From an uncultured Prevotella sp. (lineage in GTDB: Bacteria > Bacteroidota > Bacteroidia > Bacteroidales > Bacteroidaceae): a stretch of DNA of 36,815 nucleotides. The translations under genes were made by a program, and so were the position numbers. Below are positions 1 to 9,700 of the stretch, one piece after another; positions within the stretch are counted from its first letter, which is position 1; each line of letters begins with the position of its first letter. Under the pieces are notes generated by a model. That model made no database searches and was not told the DNA's origin. It was given only the letters and a program-made list of their open reading frames with translations. The DNA lies in assembly GCA_937898715.1 (NCBI GenBank), contig CALEKA010000098.1, positions 1 through 36,815 of the forward strand, given 5' to 3'.

Positions 1-55
1 AACTCGCGACCCCAACCTTGGCAAGGTTGTGCTCTACCAACTGAGCTATTTCCGC
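1..55 (-). tRNA. tRNA-Gly (GCC), 3' part cut by window edge
   Basis: On the minus strand the 5' part of a tRNA is visible from the acceptor strand GCGGAAA through the D-arm and the anticodon stem CAACC/GGTTG with loop TTGCCAA, giving anticodon GCC. It is identical over this stretch to the complete tRNA-Gly at 331-403. The T-arm and 3' end lie outside the window. Confidence 0.93.
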
Positions 56-91
56 GAAATAAAATACAGCAAAACTATACAAACTAAAAAG

Positions 92-175
92 TGAAGAGGA
101 GGAGACTCGAACTCCCACGACACAATTGTCACTACCCCCTCAAAGTAGCGCGTCTACCAATTCCGCCACCTCTCC
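92..175 (-). tRNA. tRNA-Leu (GAG)
   Basis: A class II tRNA on the minus strand. The acceptor GGAGAGG pairs with CCTCTTC, the discriminator is A, and the anticodon stem CTACT/GGTAG encloses loop TTGAGGG, giving anticodon GAG. A long variable arm follows, as in leucine tRNAs. CCA does not appear to be encoded. It belongs to a four-gene tRNA cluster read from the promoter at 448-478. Confidence 0.93.
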
Positions 176-220
176 ATTCTTTTAGGTTGTGTGTAAAACT
201 CTGACTGCAATTTAGAGCAG

Positions 221-303
221 TGCCCAGAACAGGACTCGAACCTGCACGTCATTGCTGACACTAGTACCTGAAACTAGCGCGTCTACCATTCCGCCACCTG
301 GGC
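221..303 (-). tRNA. tRNA-Leu (CAG)
   Basis: A class II tRNA on the minus strand. Its acceptor begins GCCCAGG and pairs near the 3' end before discriminator A. The anticodon stem CTAGT/ACTAG encloses loop TTCAGGT, giving anticodon CAG. A long variable arm is present. It lies between tRNA-Leu(GAG) and the second tRNA-Gly and is probably co-transcribed with them. Confidence 0.93.
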
Positions 304-330
304 TGAGATTTACTGCAGTATTTCATGCTG

Positions 331-403
331 AGCGGAAAACGAGACTCGAACTCGCGACCCCAACCTTGGCAAGGTTGTGCTCTACCAACTGAGCTATTTC
401 CGC
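331..403 (-). tRNA. tRNA-Gly (GCC)
   Basis: A complete 73-nt tRNA. The acceptor GCGGAAA pairs with TTTCCGC, the discriminator is U, the anticodon stem is CAACC/GGTTG and the anticodon is GCC. It is the first gene of the cluster in the direction of transcription. The truncated gene at 1-55 is a second copy, so the cluster reads Gly-Leu-Leu-Gly. Confidence 0.95.
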
Positions 404-447
404 AACGATCGTATCATTTCTGATAGCACTTGCTCTCAAATGCGGTG

Positions 448-478
448 CAAAGGTACGACTTTTTCGCAATCTACCAAA
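448..478 (-). promoter_or_regulatory. Promoter of the tRNA cluster
   Basis: On the minus strand TTTG (475-478) is followed after exactly 19 bp by TACCTTTG (448-455). This fits the Bacteroidota vegetative promoter consensus (-33 TTTG, -7 TAnnTTTG). Transcription would start a few bases downstream and enter tRNA-Gly at 403. It is the best promoter match in the window. Confidence 0.8.
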
Positions 479-533
479 CAGTAAGACGACTTTTTTGGAC
501 AAAAAGTATCAAATATGAGCTATTTTGCCTTTC

Positions 534-1802
534 CTACCTATGTTTATTCTGCCAAAAAGCATTCATCCTATCTTTTGCCCTATCCTCTTGAGCATTCTGG
601 CAGGGATGCCAAAGCACCACGTCTTTCAGCGCATCGGGCATGTATTGCTGCGGAGCAAAATTGCCTGGATAGTCGTGAGGATAGATATAGCCATCATGAT
701 AGCCTAAGTCGGCCATCAACTTCGTAGGCGCATTGCGTATGGGAAGTGGTACGGGTTGGTTACCCGTCTGCTTTACAAGTTGTAGTGCGTTATTGATACC
801 CATATAGGCTGAATTACTTTTAGCACTTGTAGCCAAATAGACTGTGGCTTCAGCCAATGGTATGCGTCCTTCGGGCCAACCAATCTTTGCCACAGCATCG
901 AAAGCTGCATTGGCTAATAGAAGTGCATTGGGATTGGCAAGTCCGATATCTTCAGAAGCTGAGATTACGAGGCGTCGGGCTATAAACTTAGGGTCTTCCC
1001 CTCCCTCAATCATGCGTGCTAACCAATACAAGGCTGCATCGGGATCGCTACCACGAATGCTCTTGATAAAGGCGGATATGATGTCGTAGTGCATATCTCC
1101 CTCTTTATCGTAAGCCAAAGGGTTTTGCTGCAAGCGCTCGGTGATGGTTGCATTGTCTATCACCAAAGGATCTGCATCAGAAGCAGAAGTGACGAGATCA
1201 AGTATACCCAGCAACTTTCGTGCATCACCACCGCTATATCTAAACAATGCTTCTGCCTCTTTCACCTCAATATGGCGCTGTTTTAATACCACATCGCAGG
1301 TCAAGGCGCGATGAAGCAACTCTTCCAAATCGGACTTCTCAAGGCTTTTCAGCACATACACTTGACAACGTGACAGCAATGGGCGTATCACTTCGAACGA
1401 GGGGTTCTCTGTCGTAGCGCCTATCAGCGTGATTGCCCCCGTTTCGACTGCAGCGAGCAAAGAGTCTTGCTGAGACTTAGAGAAACGATGAATCTCATCA
1501 ATAAACAATATCGGGCTTTGTTCGCTAAAGAATCGATTGGCACTTGCCTTCTCTATTACCTCGCGTACTTCCTTCACGCCACTATTGACTGCCGAAAGCG
1601 TGTAGAACGGCGTATCCAATTGATTGGCTATAATCTTGGCCAACGTCGTCTTGCCCACTCCCGGTGGTCCCCAAAGGATAAAGGAGGAGATATGACCAGA
1701 GTCGATCACCTGTCGAAGCACGGCACCTGGTCCTACCAAATGTTTTTGCCCTATGTATTCATTGAGCGTTGTGGGTCGTAAGCGCTCTGCCAATGGTTTC
1801 AT
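534..1802 (-). CDS. rarA: Replication-associated recombination protein A (RarA/MgsA), AAA+ ATPase
   Basis: A 422-residue AAA+ ATPase of the RarA/MgsA/WRNIP1 family, a clamp-loader-like protein acting at stalled replication forks. Visible motifs are Walker A GPPGVGKT (residues 45-52), Walker B ILFIDEIHRF (98-107) and sensor 1 GATTEN (128-133). The C-terminal half, with the GSDPDAALYWLARM and GWPEGRIPLAEATVYLA stretches, matches the MgsA C-terminal tetramerisation domain. Length and start are normal for the family. It lies between the tRNA cluster and a gap containing inverted 8-bp repeat arrays (1834-1997). The identification rests on the full-length motif pattern; the exact cellular role is family knowledge. 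Confidence 0.95.
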   Translation of the reverse strand: MKPLAERLRPTTLNEYIGQKHLVGPGAVLRQVIDSGHISSFILWGPPGVGKTTLAKIIANQLDTPFYTLSAVNSGVKEVREVIEKASANRFFSEQSPILFIDEIHRFSKSQQDSLLAAVETGAITLIGATTENPSFEVIRPLLSRCQVYVLKSLEKSDLEELLHRALTCDVVLKQRHIEVKEAEALFRYSGGDARKLLGILDLVTSASDADPLVIDNATITERLQQNPLAYDKEGDMHYDIISAFIKSIRGSDPDAALYWLARMIEGGEDPKFIARRLVISASEDIGLANPNALLLANAAFDAVAKIGWPEGRIPLAEATVYLATSAKSNSAYMGINNALQLVKQTGNQPVPLPIRNAPTKLMADLGYHDGYIYPHDYPGNFAPQQYMPDALKDVVLWHPCQNAQEDRAKDRMNAFWQNKHR

Positions 1803-1817
1803 GACAAGATGATTTTT

Positions 1818-2021
1818 GAGTTTATTAGTTTAACGCGTTGGCGGAATTTGTTAACGGGTTGACAAGTTAACAGGTAAACAGGTAAGTTTGTCGAGTACAA
1901 TTGTTCTCGTTTTTAACGAAACAAGTAGTCTAAAAGCTATTTACTTGTTAACTTGTCAACTTGTTTACCCGTTAACCAAGAATTCCGCCAACGGGTTAGT
2001 TTAATGAGTTTATTAGTTTAA
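1818..2021. repeat. Inverted arrays of 8-bp units flanked by 16-bp direct repeats
   Basis: The rarA/ABC-F gap holds TTAACGGG, TTGACAAG, TTAACAGG, TAAACAGG in tandem (1851-1882) and the complementary units CTTGTTAA, CTTGTCAA, CTTGTTTA, CCCGTTAA (1944-1975). Outside them CGTTGGCGGAATT (1836-1848) pairs with its complement at 1981-1993. The block is bracketed by the direct repeat GAGTTTATTAGTTTAA at 1818-1833 and 2006-2021. The transcript could fold into a long imperfect stem. Function unknown; it could be a small mobile or repetitive element, or a terminator for the ABC-F gene upstream. Confidence 0.75.
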
Positions 2022-2031
2022 TGAGTTTAGG

Positions 2032-3942
2032 CTATTCTTCCACTTCGCTCAGTTCGAGCCAGCGCATTGACTTTTCGTCTAATTCATCGTTGAGCAAGGG
2101 CAAGCGTTTGCTCTTTATGGTCAGTTCTTCCACAGAGAGTGTACCCGAGCAGAGTGCTTCTTCGAGTTGCTTCTTTTCTGTTTCAAGGGCTTCTATGTCT
2201 TGTTCCAACTGCTTGAGTTCCTGTTTTTCCTTAAAGGAGAGTTTTCGTTTCTTCTCGCCCCCCCAAGTGTTTTGCTTTGCGGGAGCACCGCTATTCTTAC
2301 GACTTTCTTCCTTTTCTTCTCGCTCTTCATGGTCGCGAAGCGACTTCCATTCTCGGTACTCGGAATAGTTGCCTGGAAAATCGTCTATACTGCCCTCGCC
2401 ATTGAACACGAGCAGGTGGTCTACCACTTTGTCCATGAAGTAGCGGTCGTGGCTCACTACGATTACGCACCCCTTGAAATCCTGCAAATATTCTTCAAGG
2501 ATTTGTAGCGTTGCTATATCGAGATCATTGGTCGGTTCGTCGAGCACGAGGAAGTTAGGATTCTTCATCAGTACGGTGCAAAGTTGCAATCGCCGGCGTT
2601 CTCCTCCCGAAAGTTTGTAAATATAGTCTTGCTGACGAGCTGGCGGGAAGAGAAAGTGTGTCAAAAACTGCATAGCCGTCAGATGACGTCCTCCGCCCAA
2701 ATCGATCACTTCGGCATGCCTTCTTACGGCATCAATAACCTTGTCTTGTTCGTTAAAGGTCATTCCTTCCTGTGAGAAATAGCCGAACCTTACTGTCTCG
2801 CCCACTACGAATCGTCCACTATCAGGCTGTTCCAGTCCGAGAAGGAGCTTGATAAAAGTGCTTTTTCCCGTACCATTTCCACCCACAATGCCCATTTTCT
2901 CATAACGAGAGAAGTTATAATAGAAATCCTTCAAGATTACTTGCTTATGAAGCGTTCCGTCTGCTCCGGGCACATCGAAGGCTTTGCTTACATATTCTGC
3001 CTCGAAGATTTTGCTGCCTATATAGCCACTCTTCACCTCTAAACGTGCGGCACGCTCTTCGCGGCGCTGCTTAGCTCGCTGTTCCAATTCTACGAAAGCC
3101 TCTTTCCTATAGCGTGCTTTCGTACCACGTGCACACGGCATACGGCGCATCCAATCCAGCTCTTTGCGGTAAAGGTTATTGGCGCGTGCGATGTTGGCAT
3201 TCTGTGCTGTGATGCGCTGTTCTCGTTTTTCGAGATAATACTCATAATTGCCCGCATAGCTATACATGCTTTCGTCATCGAGTTCCAATATCTCCTGGCA
3301 TACATTATCCAAGAAATAGCGGTCGTGGGTCACCATGAGCAATGCTTTCGTAGTGCGCTGTAAGTAGCCTTCAAGCCATTCGATCATCGTAAGATCGAGG
3401 TGGTTGGTAGGTTCGTCGAGCACCAACAAATCGGGATCGGCAAGCAACACATTAGCCAAAGCCACACGCTTCAATTGTCCGCCTGAGAGTTGATCGACGG
3501 GCTGCGAGAAGTTATTGATTTGCAGTTTTGAAAGGATCTGCTTAGCCCTTTGCTCAAAGTCCCAAGCCTCGCGTCGTTCCATTTCATCCATCAGTTCGCT
3601 CAATCCTGGATTGCCAGGAGTGGCCAAACATTGTTCGTAGCGTCCGATCAGCGTTGACAACTCGCCAGCACGCATAAAGCAAGCATCTATTACGGTTGTT
3701 CCGGGTTGAAACACGGGAGCCTGCTCCAAGATAGCGATTTGTGCATCGCGACGAGTAATAATATCGCCACCATCGTAGTCTTCTTTCCCTGCCAAGATAT
3801 TGAGCAATGTGCTTTTTCCTGCGCCATTGTGGGCTATAAGCCCAACCTTTTGTCCATCGGCGATGGAGAAACTAATATCGTTGAACAATTCCAAAGCGCC
3901 GAAGCGTTTCGTGAGGTGCTGTATGTCGAGTAATGGAGTCAT
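2032..3942 (-). CDS. uup: ABC-F family ATPase, Uup-like
   Basis: A soluble protein of 636 residues with two ABC domains and no membrane segments, as in the ABC-F family, which acts on ribosomes or in DNA-transposition precision (Uup). ABC1 has AHNGAGKST (37-45), LSGGQ (152-156) and LVLDEPTNHLD (173-183). ABC2 has GGNGTGKST (354-362), LSGGE (444-448) and LVLDEPTNDLD. The basic linker between them (about 235-305) is the P-site tRNA-interaction motif region. A charged C-terminal coiled coil (about 568-636) is typical of Uup rather than EttA. A run of seven G on the coding strand encodes the Trp-Gly-Gly at 560-562 just before the coiled coil. The specific Uup assignment is likely rather than certain. 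Confidence 0.9.
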   Translation of the reverse strand: MTPLLDIQHLTKRFGALELFNDISFSIADGQKVGLIAHNGAGKSTLLNILAGKEDYDGGDIITRRDAQIAILEQAPVFQPGTTVIDACFMRAGELSTLIGRYEQCLATPGNPGLSELMDEMERREAWDFEQRAKQILSKLQINNFSQPVDQLSGGQLKRVALANVLLADPDLLVLDEPTNHLDLTMIEWLEGYLQRTTKALLMVTHDRYFLDNVCQEILELDDESMYSYAGNYEYYLEKREQRITAQNANIARANNLYRKELDWMRRMPCARGTKARYRKEAFVELEQRAKQRREERAARLEVKSGYIGSKIFEAEYVSKAFDVPGADGTLHKQVILKDFYYNFSRYEKMGIVGGNGTGKSTFIKLLLGLEQPDSGRFVVGETVRFGYFSQEGMTFNEQDKVIDAVRRHAEVIDLGGGRHLTAMQFLTHFLFPPARQQDYIYKLSGGERRRLQLCTVLMKNPNFLVLDEPTNDLDIATLQILEEYLQDFKGCVIVVSHDRYFMDKVVDHLLVFNGEGSIDDFPGNYSEYREWKSLRDHEEREEKEESRKNSGAPAKQNTWGGEKKRKLSFKEKQELKQLEQDIEALETEKKQLEEALCSGTLSVEELTIKSKRLPLLNDELDEKSMRWLELSEVEE

Positions 3943-4049
3943 CTATAGGAATGCAATTCTCTTTCGAGTTGTGCGTTTTAGAAGTTGTAAGTTTAGTAGT
4001 ATGTATTTCGATCATCCTGTACTCTAAGCAAGAGCCGGATGAAATATCA

Positions 4050-6545
4050 TCAGAACGGGTAGCCAATGGCAAAGTGCAGTCCAAGCCCATCCTTGAAGCG
4101 CTCTATATTATAGAAGCCCGACTTTGCCGTTTGATAAGGTGCATGCAGAGCCACACCCACATCGAAGCGTAGCACTAAGAACGTTAAGTCATAGCGCAAG
4201 CCCAGACCCGTTCCCAATGCTATGTTTTTGAGTGTCGAAGCCGTGAGTTGTGCTCCTGGTCGCTTCGGATCATTGCGAAGCGTCCATACATTGCCAGCAT
4301 CCAAGAACACGGCTCCATGCAGGTCGCCAAACAGGCGGGCACGCAGTTCGGCATTAGCCTCAAGCTTCACATCGCCCGTCTGGTCCATATAGGAATACTT
4401 CGAGTTTTCTGGACGATAAGAGCCGGGTCCCAATGTTCTTACCGTAAATGCTCGTATGCTATTGGCACCGCCCACGTAGAATTGGTCGGAATAAGGTGCA
4501 GAGTTGCTATTGCCATAACTATAAATCACACCGCCGAATATACGTGTGGCGAGGTTGATATCTTTAGTAAACTTGATCTGCTTATGTACTTCTGCCGTAA
4601 ACTTAATATACTGTGCAAAAGGATTGCCAAAGAGTTCTTTATATTGCTTATTAAACTTCTGACCGGCTATAGCATAGCAAGCAGAAGTAAAGTTGCCCGC
4701 TTCCTTCACAGACAATTGTACCCACCACGGGCGTTGACGCCAGCTACGGCTCTGATAAGTAAAGGTGTAGCTGAGCGAGGGTACAAACTGATTGCGCATC
4801 GAAACGTAGAGCGCAGGATTGGCGTTCATAATCGAGTCGAAAGTCTGTGTGGTATGATTGAGTTTATCAAAGTCGAGACTGAACAGCGTCAAGTCATGTT
4901 GCGCGGTTTCTCTACGATACCAATGGTAGTTTACGCTAAGTCCCATGCTGACCATATTGAAGAACTTAGAACGATTTTTCCAATCGGCATCGAGCGCAAA
5001 CTGTGTAGAAGCGGGGAAACGCATTCGTCGGCGACTCACACCGGGAAGCACAAAGCGTGGGAACTTAAATGCCAACTGTGTGCCGAGTTCATAAGAGTTG
5101 AGCAATGAGTTGCGCCCTCCTGTGCTGTTTCCCGTCTGCCATTCATAAGAACCGAATATCTTAAACGACACTTTTTCACCACCGCGGAAGGCATTGCGTT
5201 TCGCCAATTCATACGATATGCCTGGTCCCACCTGCTGATTGCTCTTCATCGTAGCATTCATTTCAAAAGTGGAGTCATACAGTTTGTCCATCACGGCGGA
5301 TATCACAAGGTCGAGCGTATCACAGGCAGCGGTTGTATCTCGCGGCACATAGTTGACGTCTATCTGACTCAACACGCCCATTTGTCCTAACTTTTCAAGC
5401 GTAGTCTTCTGATGATCCAACCGATAGAGTTCGCCATGACGATGCACGATGGCATGGCGCCACATACTTGCTCTAAGGGGCATCTTCTCACCTGAAAAGT
5501 TGTAGGTAAAGTTGCGACGCTCTATATGATTGTTGAGCACATCGGTATCATGACTACGTATGTTGATGACAGCCCGTCCGATATACCATGGATGATCTGC
5601 CTTTACGGGTTTGTCGGCCACTGGGATCACTTGCAGTTGCACATAGTTCTTGCGTTGCAAGGTATCTGCGCGAAACGTGGTATAGTTGGCATTATAATAG
5701 TAGTAACCATTGTTGCGCATGAGGTTTTCTATACGTGTCTGTTCACCCGAGAGGTTCACCACGCTAAATGCATCGCCTTTCTTCAGCAAGCGTGCGCTTT
5801 GATACAATCGCAGCAAACTGTCTTGCGGTGCGGGGAATCCCATATAACGAATGGAGTCGAGCCGATAGAGCTGACCTGCTTTCACTTGATATGCCACTTT
5901 AGCCTTCTTCGCATTGCGTTTATCTGTCAGCACATTATAGTCGACCTTGCCATGGAAGTAACCATAGTTATGAAGCGTATTAGTGGCCACCTTGGCGCGC
6001 ATCTCCGGACTTACTTGGCTTATCAGCACGGGTTCTGTGCCAAAGGTCTTGTAGACCCATTTGCCCACCGCCCCCTTTGCGTCATACAGCCCGTTGTGCA
6101 CCCAGAGTCCGATCTTCCACGGCCAACTCATTGTGGAAGAACCAAATATGGAGTTATTGGGAGGATAGGCCAATACAGCCTCTACCTCTTCCTTGGCTGT
6201 AGCAAAGTCTTTTTCGCTCTGCTCTTGTGCTTGCTTCTGCGCCTTGCGTTCCTCCTTAGTCAGCGTGCGCTTGTCCTTAGTGAGTAGTCCGGCTGCATCT
6301 GCCAGCGTACTTTTGCCTTCTATCACGTCGTTTACCTTCGTGACGGCATCTGCCACAGCAGTGATTACACCCACAGAATCGCGGCCGCCCTTCTTGCGCA
6401 TCAGTGCAGGATCGTCCGCATAGGCTATCTTTGCAATGCCGGTATAGAGCTGTTCGTCATCGGGCAGCGAACGCGTAGTGGAACATGCCGACAGCAATAA
6501 GGTTGCCAGCAGACATAGGATTATATAAGGAGTAAAGACTCGCAT
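4050..6545 (-). CDS. tamL: Translocation and assembly module lipoprotein TamL (BamA/TamA-type outer membrane protein)
   Basis: An 831-residue Omp85-superfamily protein. I start it at the ATG at 6545, which opens directly on a lipoprotein signal (hydrophobic stretch, lipobox LLSACS). A longer frame reaches a TTG at 6578 but would spoil the signal peptide. The N-terminal half contains POTRA-like segments, and the C-terminal half is a bacterial surface-antigen (D15) beta-barrel ending in an aromatic residue (GYPF). Lipid-anchored TamA relatives of this kind are the TamL proteins of Bacteroidota and partner TamB across the periplasm. The tamB gene lies just upstream in the same direction, with a 180-bp gap containing a 30-bp perfect hairpin. 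The role in outer-membrane assembly is family inference. Confidence 0.9.
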   Translation of the reverse strand: MRVFTPYIILCLLATLLLSACSTTRSLPDDEQLYTGIAKIAYADDPALMRKKGGRDSVGVITAVADAVTKVNDVIEGKSTLADAAGLLTKDKRTLTKEERKAQKQAQEQSEKDFATAKEEVEAVLAYPPNNSIFGSSTMSWPWKIGLWVHNGLYDAKGAVGKWVYKTFGTEPVLISQVSPEMRAKVATNTLHNYGYFHGKVDYNVLTDKRNAKKAKVAYQVKAGQLYRLDSIRYMGFPAPQDSLLRLYQSARLLKKGDAFSVVNLSGEQTRIENLMRNNGYYYYNANYTTFRADTLQRKNYVQLQVIPVADKPVKADHPWYIGRAVINIRSHDTDVLNNHIERRNFTYNFSGEKMPLRASMWRHAIVHRHGELYRLDHQKTTLEKLGQMGVLSQIDVNYVPRDTTAACDTLDLVISAVMDKLYDSTFEMNATMKSNQQVGPGISYELAKRNAFRGGEKVSFKIFGSYEWQTGNSTGGRNSLLNSYELGTQLAFKFPRFVLPGVSRRRMRFPASTQFALDADWKNRSKFFNMVSMGLSVNYHWYRRETAQHDLTLFSLDFDKLNHTTQTFDSIMNANPALYVSMRNQFVPSLSYTFTYQSRSWRQRPWWVQLSVKEAGNFTSACYAIAGQKFNKQYKELFGNPFAQYIKFTAEVHKQIKFTKDINLATRIFGGVIYSYGNSNSAPYSDQFYVGGANSIRAFTVRTLGPGSYRPENSKYSYMDQTGDVKLEANAELRARLFGDLHGAVFLDAGNVWTLRNDPKRPGAQLTASTLKNIALGTGLGLRYDLTFLVLRFDVGVALHAPYQTAKSGFYNIERFKDGLGLHFAIGYPF

Positions 6546-6593
6546 GATTCTGATGTTTTTAGTTTTGAAGGAGCTCAAGTGACGATTCTAATC

Positions 6594-6672
6594 AGTTCTG
6601 TGGGCGACGCGTCTCGCGTCGGCATCTCACCATTCTGATTACGCCGACGCGAGACGCGTCGCCCACAGAACT
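6594..6672. repeat. GC-rich 30-bp perfect inverted repeat (REP-like)
   Basis: AGTTCTGTGGGCGACGCGTC and the ten bases after it (arm 6594-6623) are exactly complementary to 6643-6672, leaving a 19-base loop. The arms are much more GC-rich than the surroundings and contain the nested palindrome GACGCGTC. No T-run follows in the minus direction, so this is not a classical terminator for tamB. It resembles a dispersed REP-type palindrome and may modulate read-through or mRNA decay between tamB and tamL. Confidence 0.9.
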
Positions 6673-6725
6673 AAGCGAGAACCAATTACACCCCGAGCCC
6701 AAAAGCTTAGCGATCTTGAATATTC

Positions 6726-9700
6726 TTACTCTTTCGCCTTTTTCTTTTTAAAGATGAAAAGTTCGCCTAAGCGGTCGGTCTTGCGGCGAAGCACAAGACC
6801 CGCCCCCGTCTTGGTCAACTGGCCTTCAAGTGGATCTTGCGTATCTCGATCGTAGAACACTTTCACATAGCGTGTGGCACCTTGATCAAGACGATATTCC
6901 ACCGACACATTGTTGATAAAGCTCTCTGCGGAATTGGTAGCATCGGCTCCCGTCGACACTTTTCCACCTACAATCACACTGATGCGATTACCCCAGAAGC
7001 GTTTCGCAAACTGGAAGGAATAATCTGTAGTGGCTGTTCCCGTCTGAGAGGTACCACTTTCTACACCAAGGTTGATATCGATGGTCTTAAGTGCCGACCC
7101 AGCTATGTTTTGTATTTCGCTTTGCAGGAATGCATTGAGGGCATTGTTAGCCTTAAACCCTGAGCCCGACATCATGCTTTCATCGGTCATATACATACCC
7201 GTGGCCATCATCGTCACAGCCGCTTTGCCACGCTGCTCTGCCGACATGGAGGCGAGTTGATTCTGCACGTTCAAGTCTTCTGGTGCTTCGATAGTAAACT
7301 CAAGCCCCATATCGTTGAGCGGCTTGGTAAGTTTCACGCCTACGTCAAAACTCACGGAGCGCTGTCGGTCATCTTCTGTCACCACAGCCTTCGTACGTTC
7401 CTTTGCCGTAATGTTGAGCGTAGGATTCATCACATCGCCCGTAAACTCTACATACGATCCTTGTTCCAGTTGGAAGGTCTTGAGCGGAATTACGGGAAGT
7501 TGATATTTCATCTGCCCACTATTCACCGTGAAGCGTCCCGTCATACGCATATCGCCCTGTTGCGTCATGCGCAAGGTTAGGTCGCCACCACCCTCAAGGT
7601 TGACGTAGCTTTGCCCATCCTCGCTCAAGTTGCAGTGAAACTGCGCTGCATCGCTGATGCCTATACCCAGCGTGATATCCACTCCGCCATCGATAGCCTT
7701 CTTCTGTTCTTCGGTCGATGTGGTATCGGCAAAGTTGGTGAACTGTACGAGGTCGTGCAAACGATCGTCGACCGACAGTGGTGAGTCTTTGAGTATGTAA
7801 GTCACGTCTGTACGCTCCAACACATTGAGTTTGCCACGGATAGAGAGATTATCCGTAGTACCCTTGAGCGTGCCTTGATAGTCGGCATACACCTTGCCGA
7901 AGAGCATTGACTGTGCTTTCTTACGCGTATTGATAAGTTCGAAGTTTTGTGCCTTCATGCGGAAGTCCATACGCATTCGGCTGAAGTCGCTCATATCAAA
8001 CACGCCGTTGAGCACCAATGGTTCTTTACCCGTAGAGTACAGATTGTAGTCGTTGAAGAGTATGCGACTATTGTCGATCTCTACAGCACGTTCATCCGTG
8101 CGGAAATCAAATCCATATACGTCGGAGTATACATGAGCCGAATCCAAGTCGAGCGTACCATTGACAATGGGCTTGTCCAGCGAACCCTTCACCTTGAGGT
8201 CGCCGCCTGCGATTCCCTTCATTGCCACATCGGTTCCTGCCATAAAGCCATTGAGCATCTGCAATGGGAAGTCGTGAAGTTGAGCATCGCCTTCAAATAC
8301 TCCTCCGTTTCGATCATAATAAGTACCATTGCAAGCAAGCACCTCTTCGCCATTCGAACTAATAAATGCCGAAGCATGATGTTCTCCACCCGTCTTAGGC
8401 AGATAGATTGCGTCAATGCCCACGTTGCCTAAAGGCATGTCTTCGTATTTAAACCCTTCGGCAGAGAGCGAAGCCATGGCAGAGAGTTGCTTATCAGACA
8501 GCATGCTCTGCGTCACATGGATATCACCACTAAGCATACCGCCGATTTTGGGCATATAGGGAAGTACCGACGAGAGTTCGGTCAGATTGAGCTGATTGAC
8601 GCTCACCGTCACATCGTTGGCAGAATCCTTTGGCTCGCCATAGATCTTTAGTCCCGTACCGTCATCTGCCAAGAGATCTACGTTGGCACGGATGCTCTTA
8701 TCATTGCCTAAGAAGATATAGTTGTCTTTATTCACCGTAAAACCTCGGTAAGCTATCACGGGATGCTGCGGATAGAGATGAACATTCACGCCCTTATCTT
8801 GCAGCATGGCTTGCAAGCCAATGTCCACGCCTCGCTCTCCATCACTGTCGTAGTAGGTCAGTTCTACGCCTGCCCCCGACTGCATGAGGTATGATTTCAG
8901 TTTTACTTCGAGCGGATTGGGATTCTTCTTATTATTTTTCACCATACCGCGAAGCTGTACACCCGTTGAATCCTGGAAGATATGCGTATCAATGGTATCG
9001 AGCAAGAGTGCACCGACATTCATCGCTCCTACGCGCATATCACCAAGCATTCCCTCGTGTGGATTAGTCTGAAGGTTCAGATAGGCAGAAGAGAAGGAGT
9101 AACCTTTCAGTCGAGCTATGTTGTAAACGGGATTATCGCGCCCAGCACTGAGATATAGATCCATGGAGGGAAGCATTGCTTTGAGCTTATTTTGATCAAG
9201 CTTATACTGCTTCAGTTGCTTACCCAGTTCTGTAGCGAATCGACTTGCCTCTTTGGTGAGTCGATCCACATTACCTCCCGCACCGAGTTTGAGTTGCAGA
9301 TCACCTGCCGAAGCGAAGGCGGTCGTGGTATCGTGATTGGTAGCAAAGTCGAAGAAGATATCCTTGGCCATGGTGCTCATACGCGATGTAGTGAATCGAT
9401 TATTTAGCACCATGCCATTTACGCTATAGGCTGTAAAAGCCTTATTGGCTGTGGCCTTGATTTCAATGTCCGTACCAAAGGTTAGCGTATCTTTGGTCAA
9501 GCCCAACTTGAGCAGGTCAAGTTCTGGCAGACTGGCCTTGAGCGCTACGTCGTAGCCACCACGCCCGAGCACAGCTTCCAAATTGCCATCGGCATTAATC
9601 AGCGGATTGCGAGCTACAAACCGAGCTTTTGCCCTTCCGCCCTGCAGATGAGCATCAAGCCGTATGCCGCTCAAATCGTAGCCGCTATATGATAGGCGAT

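Noticed and set aside
4248..5108. 286-codon plus-strand frame opposite tamL
   Set aside because: Antisense shadow of tamL; no start context or family similarity.
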